Numbered from the stretch's first letter, positions 23,501 through 32,682 are shown. The stretch is 64,000 nucleotides of DNA from CAMTUH01 sp947084935 (GCA_947084935.1 CAMTUH010000006.1:124001-188000), one strand, 5' to 3'. Numbers and translations are program-made. Notes: generated from the sequence alone by a model not told the origin.

Positions 23501-25234
23501 GTGGCCGTTGGAAAAAGCAGCCTCCGTCAAATCACCTGGTTCTGGGAGGTCGTGCGCGAATCGTGGAAGCGTTATGCGGAAGTGCTTGTTGCCTCTTTCT
23601 TTATCAATTTGCTGGCCCTGACCACACCCCTCTTCGTCATGAACGTGTACGACCGCGTCGTACCCAACAACGCCATCGAAACCTTATGGGTATTGGCATT
23701 CGGTGTGTTAATCGCTTTTGTATTCGACTTCATCATGCGCACTTTGCGAACGCATTTCGTCGACCACACCGCACGGAATATTGACGCGCGACTGTCTGCG
23801 CGCATCTTTGAACACGTAATGGGAATCCGCATGGACGATCGTCCCCGCTCCATCGGCGGGCTTGCGAATACCGTTCAAGCGTTCGAAGCGTTTCGCGAAT
23901 TCATGACTTCCGCGTCTGTTACCATTTTAATTGATTTTCCTTTTGCAATTCTTTTTATTTTTTTTATTGGATTCATTGGCGGTACGTTGTTGCTGGTGCC
24001 ATTGATTTTAATTCCCATCGTTTTCGTCGTTGGCTTGCTCCTCCAAGCGCCGTTAATTAAATTGATTCAAAAATCCTACGAACTGGCCGGAGCAAAACAG
24101 CGAACCTTAATCGAAACTTTGGGTGGTATCAGCACCATCAAAACCACCAACGCGCAAAGTCGCATGCAGCACCAATGGGAAGAGATCGTGCAGGCCAGCG
24201 CACACACCAGTGCCAAGCTTCGGTTTTTTTCTTCTTTAGCCGTTAATTTTTCGGTGTTTGCACAATACCTGGGAAGCGTGCTCGTCGTCATCGTTGGCGT
24301 GTATAAAATCGCAAACAATAACCTGACGATCGGCGGATTAATTGCGTGCACCATCTTAACGGGTCGCGCTCTTGCACCGCTGGCGCAAATCGCGAATTTA
24401 CTCATGCGTTATTACCAATCGATGGCGGGAATTAAAGGCGTCGACGAAATCATGAAACTTCCGATCGAGAGACCGACCGACAAACCTTTTCTGCATCGCG
24501 ATAAGTTTGTTGCCAACGTTGCATTCAAAGACGTCAATTTTAGCTACCCGCAATCTTCTTTGCTCGCGTTGAATCATGCTTCTTTTAAAATTCAAGCCGG
24601 AGAACGCGTTGCTTTGATTGGGCGCGTGGGTTCTGGGAAAAGCACCATACAAAAATTATTGGTCGGTTTGTACAAACCGTCTACCGGAAATATCTTCGTG
24701 AACGAAACGGATATTCAACAACTCGATCCCGTCGATATTCGCCGTCACATCGGTTACGTTCCACAAGATATCGTGCTGTTCAGCGGATCGATACGCGACA
24801 ATATTGCTTTGGGAGACTCCGCGGCGAGTGATGATGCGATTCTTCGGGCCGCAAATCTTGCCGGCTTGGATTCCCTTCTTTCAGATCATCCGGAGGGAAT
24901 CGAGATGCACATTGGCGAACGCGGCGATAACTTATCGGGCGGCCAACGCCAAGCCATCGCCATTGCTCAAGCGATGGTACACGATCCTTCCTTGCTGGTA
25001 TTTGACGAACCCACACATTCGATGGATGACGTCACCGAAGCGCGCTTTAAAACCGCATTGATGCAATCACTCAGCAATAAAACCTTAGTTTTAGTCACGC
25101 ACAAAGGATCCATGCTTACCTTGGTAAACCGAATTATTATTCTCGATCGCGGTCGCGTCCTTGCAGACGGTCCAAAGGAAAAAATCCTGCACGCGCTCAA
25201 AGAAAAACGCATTAAACCGGCTCCGAGGATTTAA
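23501..25234 (+). CDS. Type I secretion ABC transporter (LapB-like, lacking the N-terminal C39-like domain)
   Basis: Inner-membrane permease/ATPase (577 residues). The TM domain (about 25-310) matches LapB-type exporters (LTTPLFVMNVYDRVVPNNA), and the ATPase domain carries Walker A GRVGSGKST, signature LSGGQRQA, Walker B SLLVFDEPT and the switch His in VTHKG. LapB/HlyB relatives usually begin with a C39-peptidase-like domain of about 130 residues, which is absent. GTG at 23501 is preferred over TTG at 23492, because the AAAAGG ribosome-binding site at 23485-23490 is 10 bases from the GTG but only 1 base from the TTG. First gene of the ABC-HlyD-TolC operon. Confidence 0.93.
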   Translation: MAVGKSSLRQITWFWEVVRESWKRYAEVLVASFFINLLALTTPLFVMNVYDRVVPNNAIETLWVLAFGVLIAFVFDFIMRTLRTHFVDHTARNIDARLSARIFEHVMGIRMDDRPRSIGGLANTVQAFEAFREFMTSASVTILIDFPFAILFIFFIGFIGGTLLLVPLILIPIVFVVGLLLQAPLIKLIQKSYELAGAKQRTLIETLGGISTIKTTNAQSRMQHQWEEIVQASAHTSAKLRFFSSLAVNFSVFAQYLGSVLVVIVGVYKIANNNLTIGGLIACTILTGRALAPLAQIANLLMRYYQSMAGIKGVDEIMKLPIERPTDKPFLHRDKFVANVAFKDVNFSYPQSSLLALNHASFKIQAGERVALIGRVGSGKSTIQKLLVGLYKPSTGNIFVNETDIQQLDPVDIRRHIGYVPQDIVLFSGSIRDNIALGDSAASDDAILRAANLAGLDSLLSDHPEGIEMHIGERGDNLSGGQRQAIAIAQAMVHDPSLLVFDEPTHSMDDVTEARFKTALMQSLSNKTLVLVTHKGSMLTLVNRIIILDRGRVLADGPKEKILHALKEKRIKPAPRI

Positions 25235-25235
25235 C

Positions 25236-26528
25236 ATGGTCCCCAAAAACGAAAAAGATGCGCTCTCGGAAATTTCGGTTCGCAGCCATTATTTATTGTG
25301 GTCGTGCGTCGCGTTAATTATCGTCGCTATTTTGTGGGCGGGATTTGCAAAAATCGATGAGGTAACGCGGGGTACTGGCAAAGTCATCCCCGCCGGCAAA
25401 GTGCAAGTCGTTCAACATTTAGAAGGCGGCATCGTTGAAAAAATCTTAGTGCGCGAGGGACAAACGGTTGCGCAAGGGCAAACCTTAATGGAAATCGACG
25501 ACGTGCAATTCGGCGCACTGTACCGAGAAGGATTATTAAGAGCCGCCGCCGCCGCTGCAAAGATTGCGCGCCTCTCGGCTGAAGCGAGAAACACGCCTTT
25601 TGAAGTGAGGCCCCAATTCGAAAACGAATACGCGAACTTAGTTCGAAACGAGCGTGAATTATACGAAGCCAATAAAAAAACCTTAGAAACTAAATTGTTT
25701 ACTCTGGAACAACGCGTCAAACAAAAAGAACAAGAGTTCGCCACCGCGCATGCAAAAATTGAAAAGCTCAAACGCAGCTTCGACCTCGTCAATCAAGAAT
25801 TCAAAATGACGCAATCTTTATTCGAAGAGGGCGCTGCTTCAAAAGTTGAGGTCTTGCGTTTAGAGCGTCAAGCCAACGATTTATCGGGCGAGCTGCGAGA
25901 AACGGAATTAACCGCCAAGCGTTCGTCGCAAGCGATCACGGAAGCCAAAAACCAATTAAACGAACTGGAAGACTCGTTACGGAGTGAAGCCACAAGAGAA
26001 CTCTCCGTGGCCAAAGCCGAATTAGCGTCGCAAGAAGAAGCCAACAATTCTCTGCGCGATCGCGCAAAACGCACGATTTTACAAGCGCCCGTTAATGGAA
26101 CCATAAAAACCATTCACGTCAACACCATCGGGGGAACGGTTAAGCCCGGACAGGATTTAATTGAAATCGTTCCAACCGACGACTCGTTGGTGATTGAAGC
26201 CGGAATTCGGCCTAAAGACGTCGCCTTCTTGCATCCCGACCAACCGGCAATCGTAAAGTTGACGGCTTACGATTTTCTTATTTACGGTAGCCTCAAAGGG
26301 AAATTGGAACACATCGGCGCCGATACCATCTTAGACGAACGCGGCAACAGTTTTTATTTAATCCGTATTCGCACGGATAAAAATCACCTCGGCACCGAGA
26401 ACAAACCCTTGCCCATTATTCCGGGGATGATGGCGGAAGTAGATATCATCACCGGCAAAAAAACCGTGTTAAGTTATTTATTGAAGCCATTGCTACGAGG
26501 CAAAGAAAAGGCATTAAGGGAACGCTAG
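25236..26528 (+). CDS. Type I secretion periplasmic adaptor (HlyD family)
   Basis: Membrane-fusion protein (430 residues). A short cytoplasmic tail and one TM segment (about 20-40) are followed by a lipoyl half-motif (KVQVVQHLEGGIVEKILVRE), a long coiled coil (about 110-280) and the second lipoyl half (APVNGTIKTIHV), then a beta-barrel domain that includes AGIRPKDVAFLHPDQPAIV. It follows the ABC gene by 1 base (TAAcATG), so the stoichiometry is probably set by coupled translation. A longer upstream frame overlapping the ABC gene is not needed. Confidence 0.95.
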   Translation: MVPKNEKDALSEISVRSHYLLWSCVALIIVAILWAGFAKIDEVTRGTGKVIPAGKVQVVQHLEGGIVEKILVREGQTVAQGQTLMEIDDVQFGALYREGLLRAAAAAAKIARLSAEARNTPFEVRPQFENEYANLVRNERELYEANKKTLETKLFTLEQRVKQKEQEFATAHAKIEKLKRSFDLVNQEFKMTQSLFEEGAASKVEVLRLERQANDLSGELRETELTAKRSSQAITEAKNQLNELEDSLRSEATRELSVAKAELASQEEANNSLRDRAKRTILQAPVNGTIKTIHVNTIGGTVKPGQDLIEIVPTDDSLVIEAGIRPKDVAFLHPDQPAIVKLTAYDFLIYGSLKGKLEHIGADTILDERGNSFYLIRIRTDKNHLGTENKPLPIIPGMMAEVDIITGKKTVLSYLLKPLLRGKEKALRER

Positions 26529-26538
26529 GATAAGCGAA

Positions 26539-28008
26539 GTGAATGGACATCAAAAATGGTTGTGCGTGATTGCGGTGAATTTATTTTCCTTCACTGCCGC
26601 TGTCGCCGACTCACTACGCGACACGGTTCAATACACGCTGGATACTAATCCCGATGTACTAATCAGTATCCAGCAGCGATTACAAGCGAATCAACAGTTA
26701 AAACACAATAAAGCAGAATTTTATCCCGTGGCAGACCTGTACGGTGAGCTGGGCCGAGAACGCAGTAAAAACTTTTCCACACTTCAAGATTACCTTTCAT
26801 TAACACGCAGCGATGCCTCACTCAGCATCACCGAAAATTTATTCAAGGGATATCAAACTTACTTCAACGTCCGAGCGGATTTGGCGCGCATCAGTTCCGC
26901 GGCGTACCACGTCAAAGATACCTCGCAAAACACCGCTTTAGCCGTCTCGGAAGTGTACCTCAACGTGCTCCGAACGAAAGAACTGGTTGCGATTGCCGAG
27001 CGCAACGTGCAAGTTCACCGCCGAACTTTTCGAATTATTGCAAAACGAACCGTGAAAGGCTTGAGCAGTCAATCCGACTGTGCACAGGCCGAAGGACGAT
27101 ATGCTTTAGCACAATCGAATTTATACACGGAGATTAATACCGCCAAAGACGCAACCGCCTCTTATATTCAAGTTGTCGGCAAACCACCAAAAAATTTACG
27201 TATCCCCGCGGAAAAAATTCCTTTCATCACCGCATCACCCATTCAAGCAGCACAAGTCGCGCTGAAACACAATCCGGCGATTAAAAGTGCGCGTTATAAT
27301 TTGTACGCAGCAATCGCTGCCCATCGAGCCACTTATTCTGGGGACTACCCGAGCTTCGATTTGGTGCTGAGGAGTCGACGAGGTCGCAATATTGATGGCC
27401 TTGTGGGCGACAATTTCGAAGATACTGCTTTTCTGCAACTGTCGTGGAATTTATTCCGAGGCGGCGCAGATTTAGCTTTGCAAAAAGAATCGGCCTATCA
27501 AAAAGAAGAAGCGTTTCAAGAAATCCGAAATGCCGAGCGAGACACCATTGAAAGCACGCGCTTGGCGTGGAATGAATTGCAAACCGCTCTCCAACAATTG
27601 CCAAAATTACGCACGCATCAAGTGAAATCCCGATTTGTGGTTGACGCTTACACAAAACAATACGTGGCCGGCAAACGCACGTTGCTTGATTTGCTCAACG
27701 TTGAAAACGAATATTTTTCCGCGAGTCGCGCTTACATCAACGGAAAATACAATATTTTGCTGGCCAAGTACCGTCTGTTAAACAGCATGGGATTGCTGCT
27801 GTCTGCTTTTCAGATTACGCCATCACCGCCGCCAAAAGTTTCACGTCCGCGCTTTAAGACGCATTACCGTGCGCACGCGGCTCAGCAACTGCGTTACGCG
27901 CCCATGGCTGTTTTACCGCCTCCACAAGGCATTCTCGTGAAAGAAACAAAAACCGACAAACCGGTTTATTCTTTTGCACCAAAAGAAGAGTTGCCTTCGC
28001 CGAATTGA
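26539..28008 (+). CDS. TolC-type outer-membrane channel of the type I system
   Basis: Outer-membrane efflux protein (489 residues). A signal peptide (about 1-23, ending AAVADS) is followed by two OEP repeats with the long periplasmic helices; the C-terminal repeat ends LLDLLNVENEYFSASRAYIN, a typical TolC phrase. The last about 70 residues are Pro-rich and carry no recognised domain. The start is GTG at 26539 behind AGGATAAG; no ATG fits the frame. Dedicated to the adjacent exporter by position, though it could also serve others. Confidence 0.93.
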   Translation: MNGHQKWLCVIAVNLFSFTAAVADSLRDTVQYTLDTNPDVLISIQQRLQANQQLKHNKAEFYPVADLYGELGRERSKNFSTLQDYLSLTRSDASLSITENLFKGYQTYFNVRADLARISSAAYHVKDTSQNTALAVSEVYLNVLRTKELVAIAERNVQVHRRTFRIIAKRTVKGLSSQSDCAQAEGRYALAQSNLYTEINTAKDATASYIQVVGKPPKNLRIPAEKIPFITASPIQAAQVALKHNPAIKSARYNLYAAIAAHRATYSGDYPSFDLVLRSRRGRNIDGLVGDNFEDTAFLQLSWNLFRGGADLALQKESAYQKEEAFQEIRNAERDTIESTRLAWNELQTALQQLPKLRTHQVKSRFVVDAYTKQYVAGKRTLLDLLNVENEYFSASRAYINGKYNILLAKYRLLNSMGLLLSAFQITPSPPPKVSRPRFKTHYRAHAAQQLRYAPMAVLPPPQGILVKETKTDKPVYSFAPKEELPSPN

Positions 28009-28024
28009 AAAATTGTGTTATCAC

Positions 28025-29728
28025 CTACCCGAGAAAAATAGAACCATCGACTACGCTTAAATCAGCCGCATCCGAAACCCCGCTGAACGTGATTGACATT
28101 CCCGCATAAGAATTATTTCCCACTCCCGTTGCGATCTGAGCGACCACTCCAGTTTGTGTTTGCGTTAACTGAACGTCCGAATCGGTTTTACCCAACGCAT
28201 CCAAAAGTGCACTGATGTCGACCTGATCACCGGTTTGGAAATCCGTAATGACATCGTGCCCTTCAATGGGATTACCTTCCTGATCTAAAATTCCTTCATA
28301 AACGTATTTATCTTTTCCGCCGGCTCCCGTCATTTGATCATCGCCAAGGCCACCAATAAAAGTGTCGTTACCACCGCCGCCTTCCAAACGATCATCACCG
28401 CGACCTCCGGACAATGAGTCGCTGCCCGCACCGCCCTCTAAAACGTCTGCTCCAAGGCCACCGTACAACTCATCATTGCCGCCATCGCCCTTGAGATGAT
28501 CGTCTCCAGACTGGCCGTACAGCTGATCTTTCCCCGCACCCCCAGCGATTGAGTCATCACCCGCTCCCCCGGCAACGAGGTCATTGCCCCCTCTCGCATC
28601 CACCGTATCGTCACCCGCACCCGCATCAATCGTATCACTCGAACCTTTTCCTTTTAGATTATCGGCGTTGTCGGTGCCTTGAATGTCGGGGTCTGAAATT
28701 AAATCCGGATCGAACGCCATCACGTTAACCGTGCCCGTCACGGGATCGCTTTCTTGTACGCCATCACTGGCTTTGAATTCAAGTACGCGCGCTTCCATCG
28801 AGGGATCTTCAGCAACGTTGTGGTACGTAATATTTTGCAGCACTTGGCTGTAATGAGCCAACGTATCGTCTCCCGACAATGTCAATAAGTGTGACGCTGA
28901 ATCATACTGCGCTTGAATTTGCGTCCCCGTTACATCCGCCGCCAACCATTCCGCTGCACCGTCTTGTGCATTGGTAATGGAAATCGTGAATGAGCTGAGC
29001 GTGCTGCTGTCTGTATCAGTAATTACGGCATCGGGAGCGGCCACTGAAATCTGAATCTGATGATCGGCATTAAATGCCGTACTGAAATCCGCGCCATCCT
29101 CCGTTGCACCGTTTAAATCGATGCGCGGAGATTCCGACGAAATCGGATCTGAAGGATCTTCAGGGGCGGGATCTTCAGAGGAAGGATTTTCTGCGGCGGG
29201 ACTTTCTGAAAAAACATGCTGCGCAACATCCGCTTGCGAATCCGCTAAGATCGAATTTTCTTCGCTTCCTTTATTCGAAAACGCAGCGGGATTATTTGTT
29301 TCCGCGTTTAGATTGAGCCCAAAATCAGATGCACTTGTTGCAGAAACATCGCTTGGGGATGGTTGATTTTCGAATGAAGACGACGAAAGATTCTCTGCCG
29401 CAGTGCTGTTCTCTGAGGATGGAATTTTTTCTTCGGCGGTGGATTGCGACGTTGTTTCCGACGATTCCACTACCCCTGGTGCCAGTTGGACAACATTAAT
29501 TTCAGCACCCGCATCAACCGGTATCGTCACTTGGGTATTTTCATTCAGGACAATCTCGCGTCCTTGGATCAGAGCGATCGCAGAGCTTTGGCTGCCCAGG
29601 ATAAGCACTTCGTTGGCATACAGGTAGTCACCGGACTGCAACACGCGCTGTTCGCCGCCGCTGCTTGCGGTCACGTGGCCGCGTACGTCCTGAACAATTC
29701 CAACGACTGGATTTCCTGCTTCTGCCAT
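28025..29728 (-). CDS. RTX protein with N-terminal retention-like module, probable type I substrate
   Basis: A 567-residue acidic protein. The N-terminal about 75 residues (VVGIVQDVRGHVTASSGGEQ and QSGDYLYANEVLIL) match the retention module of LapA-type adhesins. A Ser/Glu/Pro-rich low-complexity linker follows (about 85-200), then a cadherin/VCBS-like beta domain (about 205-340). About a dozen nonapeptide calcium-binding repeats (GGAGDDSIA type) fill about 350-475, and a C-terminal uncleaved type I secretion signal region follows, with the ending VVDGSIFLG. It has no signal peptide. It is convergent with the secretion operon, 16 bases apart. The LapG site TAAG is not found. Calcium-binding surface or released protein, by family. 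Confidence 0.9.
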   Translation of the reverse strand: MAEAGNPVVGIVQDVRGHVTASSGGEQRVLQSGDYLYANEVLILGSQSSAIALIQGREIVLNENTQVTIPVDAGAEINVVQLAPGVVESSETTSQSTAEEKIPSSENSTAAENLSSSSFENQPSPSDVSATSASDFGLNLNAETNNPAAFSNKGSEENSILADSQADVAQHVFSESPAAENPSSEDPAPEDPSDPISSESPRIDLNGATEDGADFSTAFNADHQIQISVAAPDAVITDTDSSTLSSFTISITNAQDGAAEWLAADVTGTQIQAQYDSASHLLTLSGDDTLAHYSQVLQNITYHNVAEDPSMEARVLEFKASDGVQESDPVTGTVNVMAFDPDLISDPDIQGTDNADNLKGKGSSDTIDAGAGDDTVDARGGNDLVAGGAGDDSIAGGAGKDQLYGQSGDDHLKGDGGNDELYGGLGADVLEGGAGSDSLSGGRGDDRLEGGGGNDTFIGGLGDDQMTGAGGKDKYVYEGILDQEGNPIEGHDVITDFQTGDQVDISALLDALGKTDSDVQLTQTQTGVVAQIATGVGNNSYAGMSITFSGVSDAADLSVVDGSIFLG

Positions 29729-29752
29729 AGAGTCACCTCATCTAACATTATA

Positions 29753-29825
29753 GTAGCCTGGATGCAGCCCGCTTCGGGCGTAATCCAGGAATTCCTTGAT
29801 TTCGCTGCCGCTTCATCAAGGCTAC
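29753..29825. repeat. REP-like palindromic element (family B, copy 2)
   Basis: Bounded by GTAGCC and GGCTAC, with the shared interior CAGGAATTCCTTGATTTCGC. The inner hairpin is AGCCCG/CGGGCG-like. It lies between the RTX gene start and the trhO stop, 3 bases from the latter, so it may end the SDR-trhO transcript. The best match in this window is 11884-11962. Confidence 0.85.
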
Positions 29826-29828
29826 GAA

Positions 29829-30641
29829 TTACTGTTTTGACTCAACCTGATCGCACAGACATCCACCAGCAGCCTGCTGAACAAGGGTAACCGGATCACC
29901 ACATCGAGAACAGAAGAGGGAGCCCGTTGCAGTAAGGCCAGCGTCTAGAGCTACTCGGTCGTCAAACACAAAGCACTCGCCTTGAAAATAATCCCCACCG
30001 CAGGTTTTCAGGTAATTCAAAATTCCGCCATCGAGTTGGTATACTTCGCGAAACCCCTGCTTTTGCATCCAAGCTGCCGCCTTTTCACAACGAATACCGC
30101 CCGTGCAAAAAGTCACGACGGGCTTTTCTTTAAAAGATTCAGGGAGCTGTTCCACAGCGGCTGAAAAATCACGAAAATTCTCGATAGATAAACTAACTGC
30201 ATCACGAAACGTTCCAATCGCCACTTCGTAATCGTTACGGGTGTCGAGCACCACCATATCCCGCCGCTCCCGATACCATTGCTGCAATGTTTCCGGCGAA
30301 ATATGCGGCGCAGTTTCTTCAGCGGGATTAACGTCCGGCTGCCCGAAAGTAATAATCTCTTCTTTAATGCGAACCACCAAACGAGAAAACGGGTATTCTT
30401 CAGAAAAAGATTCTTTGTAACTCAAATCAGAAAAACGAGTATCCCGCGCAACGTATTTTTTAAATTCCTCGATATCCGCACGTGATCCGGCTAGCATAAA
30501 ATTAATTCCTTCCGTACTCAATAAAATCGTCCCTTTTAGCTGAGATTCCATCGCTTTTTGTTTCCATTCTTTTTTCAACAGCAACAACGCTTCGGATTTT
30601 ATGTCCATAAATTTATAAGCGGCGATATTGACGATATTCAT
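29829..30641 (-). CDS. trhO: tRNA U34 hydroxylase, rhodanese family (YceA/TrhO)
   Basis: Oxygen-dependent 5-hydroxylation of uridine-34 in tRNA, by family knowledge. The protein has 270 residues. An N-terminal acylphosphatase-like domain (about 1-95; GTILLSTEGINFMLAG) precedes a rhodanese domain with the active Cys179 in CTGGIRCEKA, the TrhO signature with a second Cys at 184. The C-terminal Cys-containing tail (CSRCGDPV...GCLCDQV) is present but shorter than in E. coli YceA (350 residues). Its start overlaps the SDR stop by 4 bases. Confidence 0.92.
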   Translation of the reverse strand: MNIVNIAAYKFMDIKSEALLLLKKEWKQKAMESQLKGTILLSTEGINFMLAGSRADIEEFKKYVARDTRFSDLSYKESFSEEYPFSRLVVRIKEEIITFGQPDVNPAEETAPHISPETLQQWYRERRDMVVLDTRNDYEVAIGTFRDAVSLSIENFRDFSAAVEQLPESFKEKPVVTFCTGGIRCEKAAAWMQKQGFREVYQLDGGILNYLKTCGGDYFQGECFVFDDRVALDAGLTATGSLFCSRCGDPVTLVQQAAGGCLCDQVESKQ

Positions 30642-31411
30642 TTTCGAGACACCATAAATGAAGCGGTTTGATCGGTGGGATAGAGTTTAATTTCCCGAAC
30701 GTCAACGTGTACAGGACGCGTTGCACAAAATACCACGGCCTCGGCGACGTCTTCTGGATTCAGTGGTGTCAAACCTTTATAAACCAAATTCAATTTCTCG
30801 GGATCGTTGTTATAACGCACGGCAGAAAATTCTGTTTTTACCATTCCGGGATCCACCGAACTCACGCGAATGGGCGTGCCGTGCACGTCCATTTTCAATC
30901 CTTGACTGATAGCTTTTACCGCGTATTTTGTCGCGCAATACACAACGCCACCAGAATACACTTCGTGCGCGGAAATGGATCCGATATTAATAATATGCCC
31001 TTGATTGCGTTTCAATAAAAAGGGCAGCACCATTCGGGTCACGTACAAAAGCCCCTTCACATTCGTATCAATCATGCGGTTCCAATCGTCGATTTGCCCG
31101 TCTTGAATTTTGTCGATCCCTAGCGCCAATCCCGCGTTGTTAACCAGAATATCGATGGCCTGCCATTCGACGGGTAGTGCTTTGATTTGTGTCTCCACGT
31201 GATCTGGATCCGTCACGTCCAAGCCGAAAGAGTGAACCAAAACGCCGTAGCGGCTCTGCAAATCCGCAGCGATTTTCTCTAAGCGGTCCTCCCGCCGCGC
31301 AGCCAAGAGCAGTTTCACGTTCAACCGCGCAAACGCCTCGGCGCACGCGCGTCCAATCCCACTGGAGGCACCGGTGATAAAGGCAATTTTGTTCGTTAAA
31401 TCAAGGGCCAT
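30638..31411 (-). CDS. SDR-family oxidoreductase (YdfG-like)
   Basis: NAD(P)-dependent short-chain dehydrogenase (257 residues). The Rossmann motif is TGASSGIG (13-20), NNAG is at 91-94 and the catalytic triad is Ser145, Tyr158 and Lys162 (YCATK). Closest in feel to YdfG / 3-hydroxy acid dehydrogenases, acting on serine-like or hydroxy-acid substrates; the substrate is not certain. ATG at 31411 is chosen because GGAGAAA precedes it; an upstream in-frame Met adds 10 residues before the Rossmann fold. It leads the SDR-trhO pair. Confidence 0.9.
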   Translation of the reverse strand: MALDLTNKIAFITGASSGIGRACAEAFARLNVKLLLAARREDRLEKIAADLQSRYGVLVHSFGLDVTDPDHVETQIKALPVEWQAIDILVNNAGLALGIDKIQDGQIDDWNRMIDTNVKGLLYVTRMVLPFLLKRNQGHIINIGSISAHEVYSGGVVYCATKYAVKAISQGLKMDVHGTPIRVSSVDPGMVKTEFSAVRYNNDPEKLNLVYKGLTPLNPEDVAEAVVFCATRPVHVDVREIKLYPTDQTASFMVSRK

Positions 31412-31444
31412 CGAAGTTTCTCCGGGGAAAGAGTATATCACACA

Positions 31445-31540
31445 GAGGAAGAAAAATTAAAACCCAAGCAAGCATTAGGCGATAGAGCAGCTCATGCTGA
31501 ACACATGGGTAGTACAGCAATACCCGAGGTTATCTCTTGA
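31445..31540 (+). pseudogene. Possible GrpB-family fragment
   Basis: A 31-codon open stretch ending in TGA encodes AEHMGSTAIPEVIS, which resembles the GrpB/UPF0157 signature EHxGSTxxPGL. No start or rest of the protein is visible. A short chance match is possible, so confidence is low. It adjoins the broken VOC gene at the edge of the accessory island. Confidence 0.25.
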
Positions 31541-31553
31541 AAAACCCAGCTAT

Positions 31554-31836
31554 TTATTGATGGCAAACTGCTTCTATATTATGCCCATCCGGATCAAACA
31601 CAAACGCACCGTAATAATTGGGATGGTAAATTTCGCGGATACCTGGTTTGCCATTATCTTTGCCCCCAGCAGCCATCGCTGCTTTATAAAAAGTGTCTAC
31701 GGTTTTTCGATCGGGCGCTGAAAAAGCAATATGCGCTTTCTGCGTTGGCATATTGCCTTGATGGATCCAAAGCTTTTTGATAAAAATCAACGGCTGCTTT
31801 ATAATTACTGACTTCAATACCAATGTGGTCAATCAT
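31554..31836 (-). pseudogene. VOC/glyoxalase-family protein, broken by an internal deletion and frameshift
   Basis: Starting at ATG 31836 the frame reads MIDHIGIEVSNYKAAVDFYQ plus KAL, the normal start of this VOC family. At about 31765 it loses the frame. The second frame continues with GNMPTQKAHIAFSAPDRK and GAFVFDPDGHNIEAVCHQ, the normal second half. The total of 283 bases is not a multiple of 3, and the middle about 40 residues (beta strands and the metal-ligand region) are absent. A deletion joined the two halves out of frame. A 92-residue frame covering only the second half is open but lacks the domain's first part. Confidence 0.8.
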
Positions 31837-31851
31837 TTGTTTCTCCAGCGA

Positions 31852-32682
31852 TTAATATAATTTCATCACTGCTAATAAATTTTTAGCAATGACTTTAGCT
31901 ATTGTGCCATTGCCACCCGCTTCAGTAGAAGAGGGTTCTTTAAGATCAGTGAAATTTAAAACGAATATATACCTTTTATCATTTTTTTCAACAAAACCAA
32001 CAAACCAGCTATCCTGTGGAGCACCTTGGTTATTGATGAGTTGATGGACGGAACTACCGGCACCTGTTTTACCGTATAATTTCCAACCATTGGGAGAAGT
32101 TTCAAGATACATATTTGCTTTGGTGTTACGCATTGCTATCTGGGAGACTGGTAGTTTATTTCCAATCAATGCTTTTAAAAAAGCCAGTTGCTGCGCAGCT
32201 GAAATTTTAAGGCTGCTACTTAACCAGGCATTAGTCAGGCCATTATTTTTTCCAGGATCACCAGAAAAGTTTTGGTTGCCGTAATTAAATTTATTTAAAT
32301 AACACTTAATCTTTTTCATACCCAGTTTAGGAGTAAGTTCCTGAGAAACCCAAACAGTTGAATTTTTCAACCATACTTGTGGGGTTTGGTCTTGATTCCA
32401 GGCAGATAATCCACGGTCTTTTCCGTCCCATTTAAAAATAGTGCCTTGTGTAATTAGCTTTTGGTCAAATGCCATCAATGATAAGGCAATTTTAAACGTT
32501 GAATCAGGTGGTATTGGTTTATTACAACGAATAGAGTTGTACTCCGTAACGAGTTTATTTTTACTTACATCAAACACAATGAAGCAACCTGATTTTTCGG
32601 AGAAATATTTTTTGCATTCTATTGCAGCTAATGAGCAAGTAGAAAGCAACAATAAGAATAGGATAGATGACATTTTTTTCAT
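31852..32682 (-). CDS. Class D (OXA-type) beta-lactamase
   Basis: Serine beta-lactamase (276 residues from ATG 32682; 273 if the ATG at 32673 is used). A signal peptide (MSSILFLLLLSTCSLAA) targets the periplasm. All active-site elements are present: STFK (Ser61, with Lys64 to be carboxylated), Ser108-Thr-Val, YGN (134-136) and KTG (205-207), plus GDPG after YGN as in OXA enzymes. GC is visibly lower than in the flanking genes. No gene cassette attC site or flanking insertion sequence is seen. It hydrolyses penicillins by family; the spectrum cannot be predicted. It could be an old chromosomal OXA like those of Legionella. Confidence 0.93.
   Translation of the reverse strand: MKKMSSILFLLLLSTCSLAAIECKKYFSEKSGCFIVFDVSKNKLVTEYNSIRCNKPIPPDSTFKIALSLMAFDQKLITQGTIFKWDGKDRGLSAWNQDQTPQVWLKNSTVWVSQELTPKLGMKKIKCYLNKFNYGNQNFSGDPGKNNGLTNAWLSSSLKISAAQQLAFLKALIGNKLPVSQIAMRNTKANMYLETSPNGWKLYGKTGAGSSVHQLINNQGAPQDSWFVGFVEKNDKRYIFVLNFTDLKEPSSTEAGGNGTIAKVIAKNLLAVMKLY

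Noticed and set aside
28300..28680. Tandem short repeats resembling a CRISPR or minisatellite
   Set aside because: Spacing is 27 bases and the units encode GGxGxDxxx calcium-binding repeats of the RTX protein.
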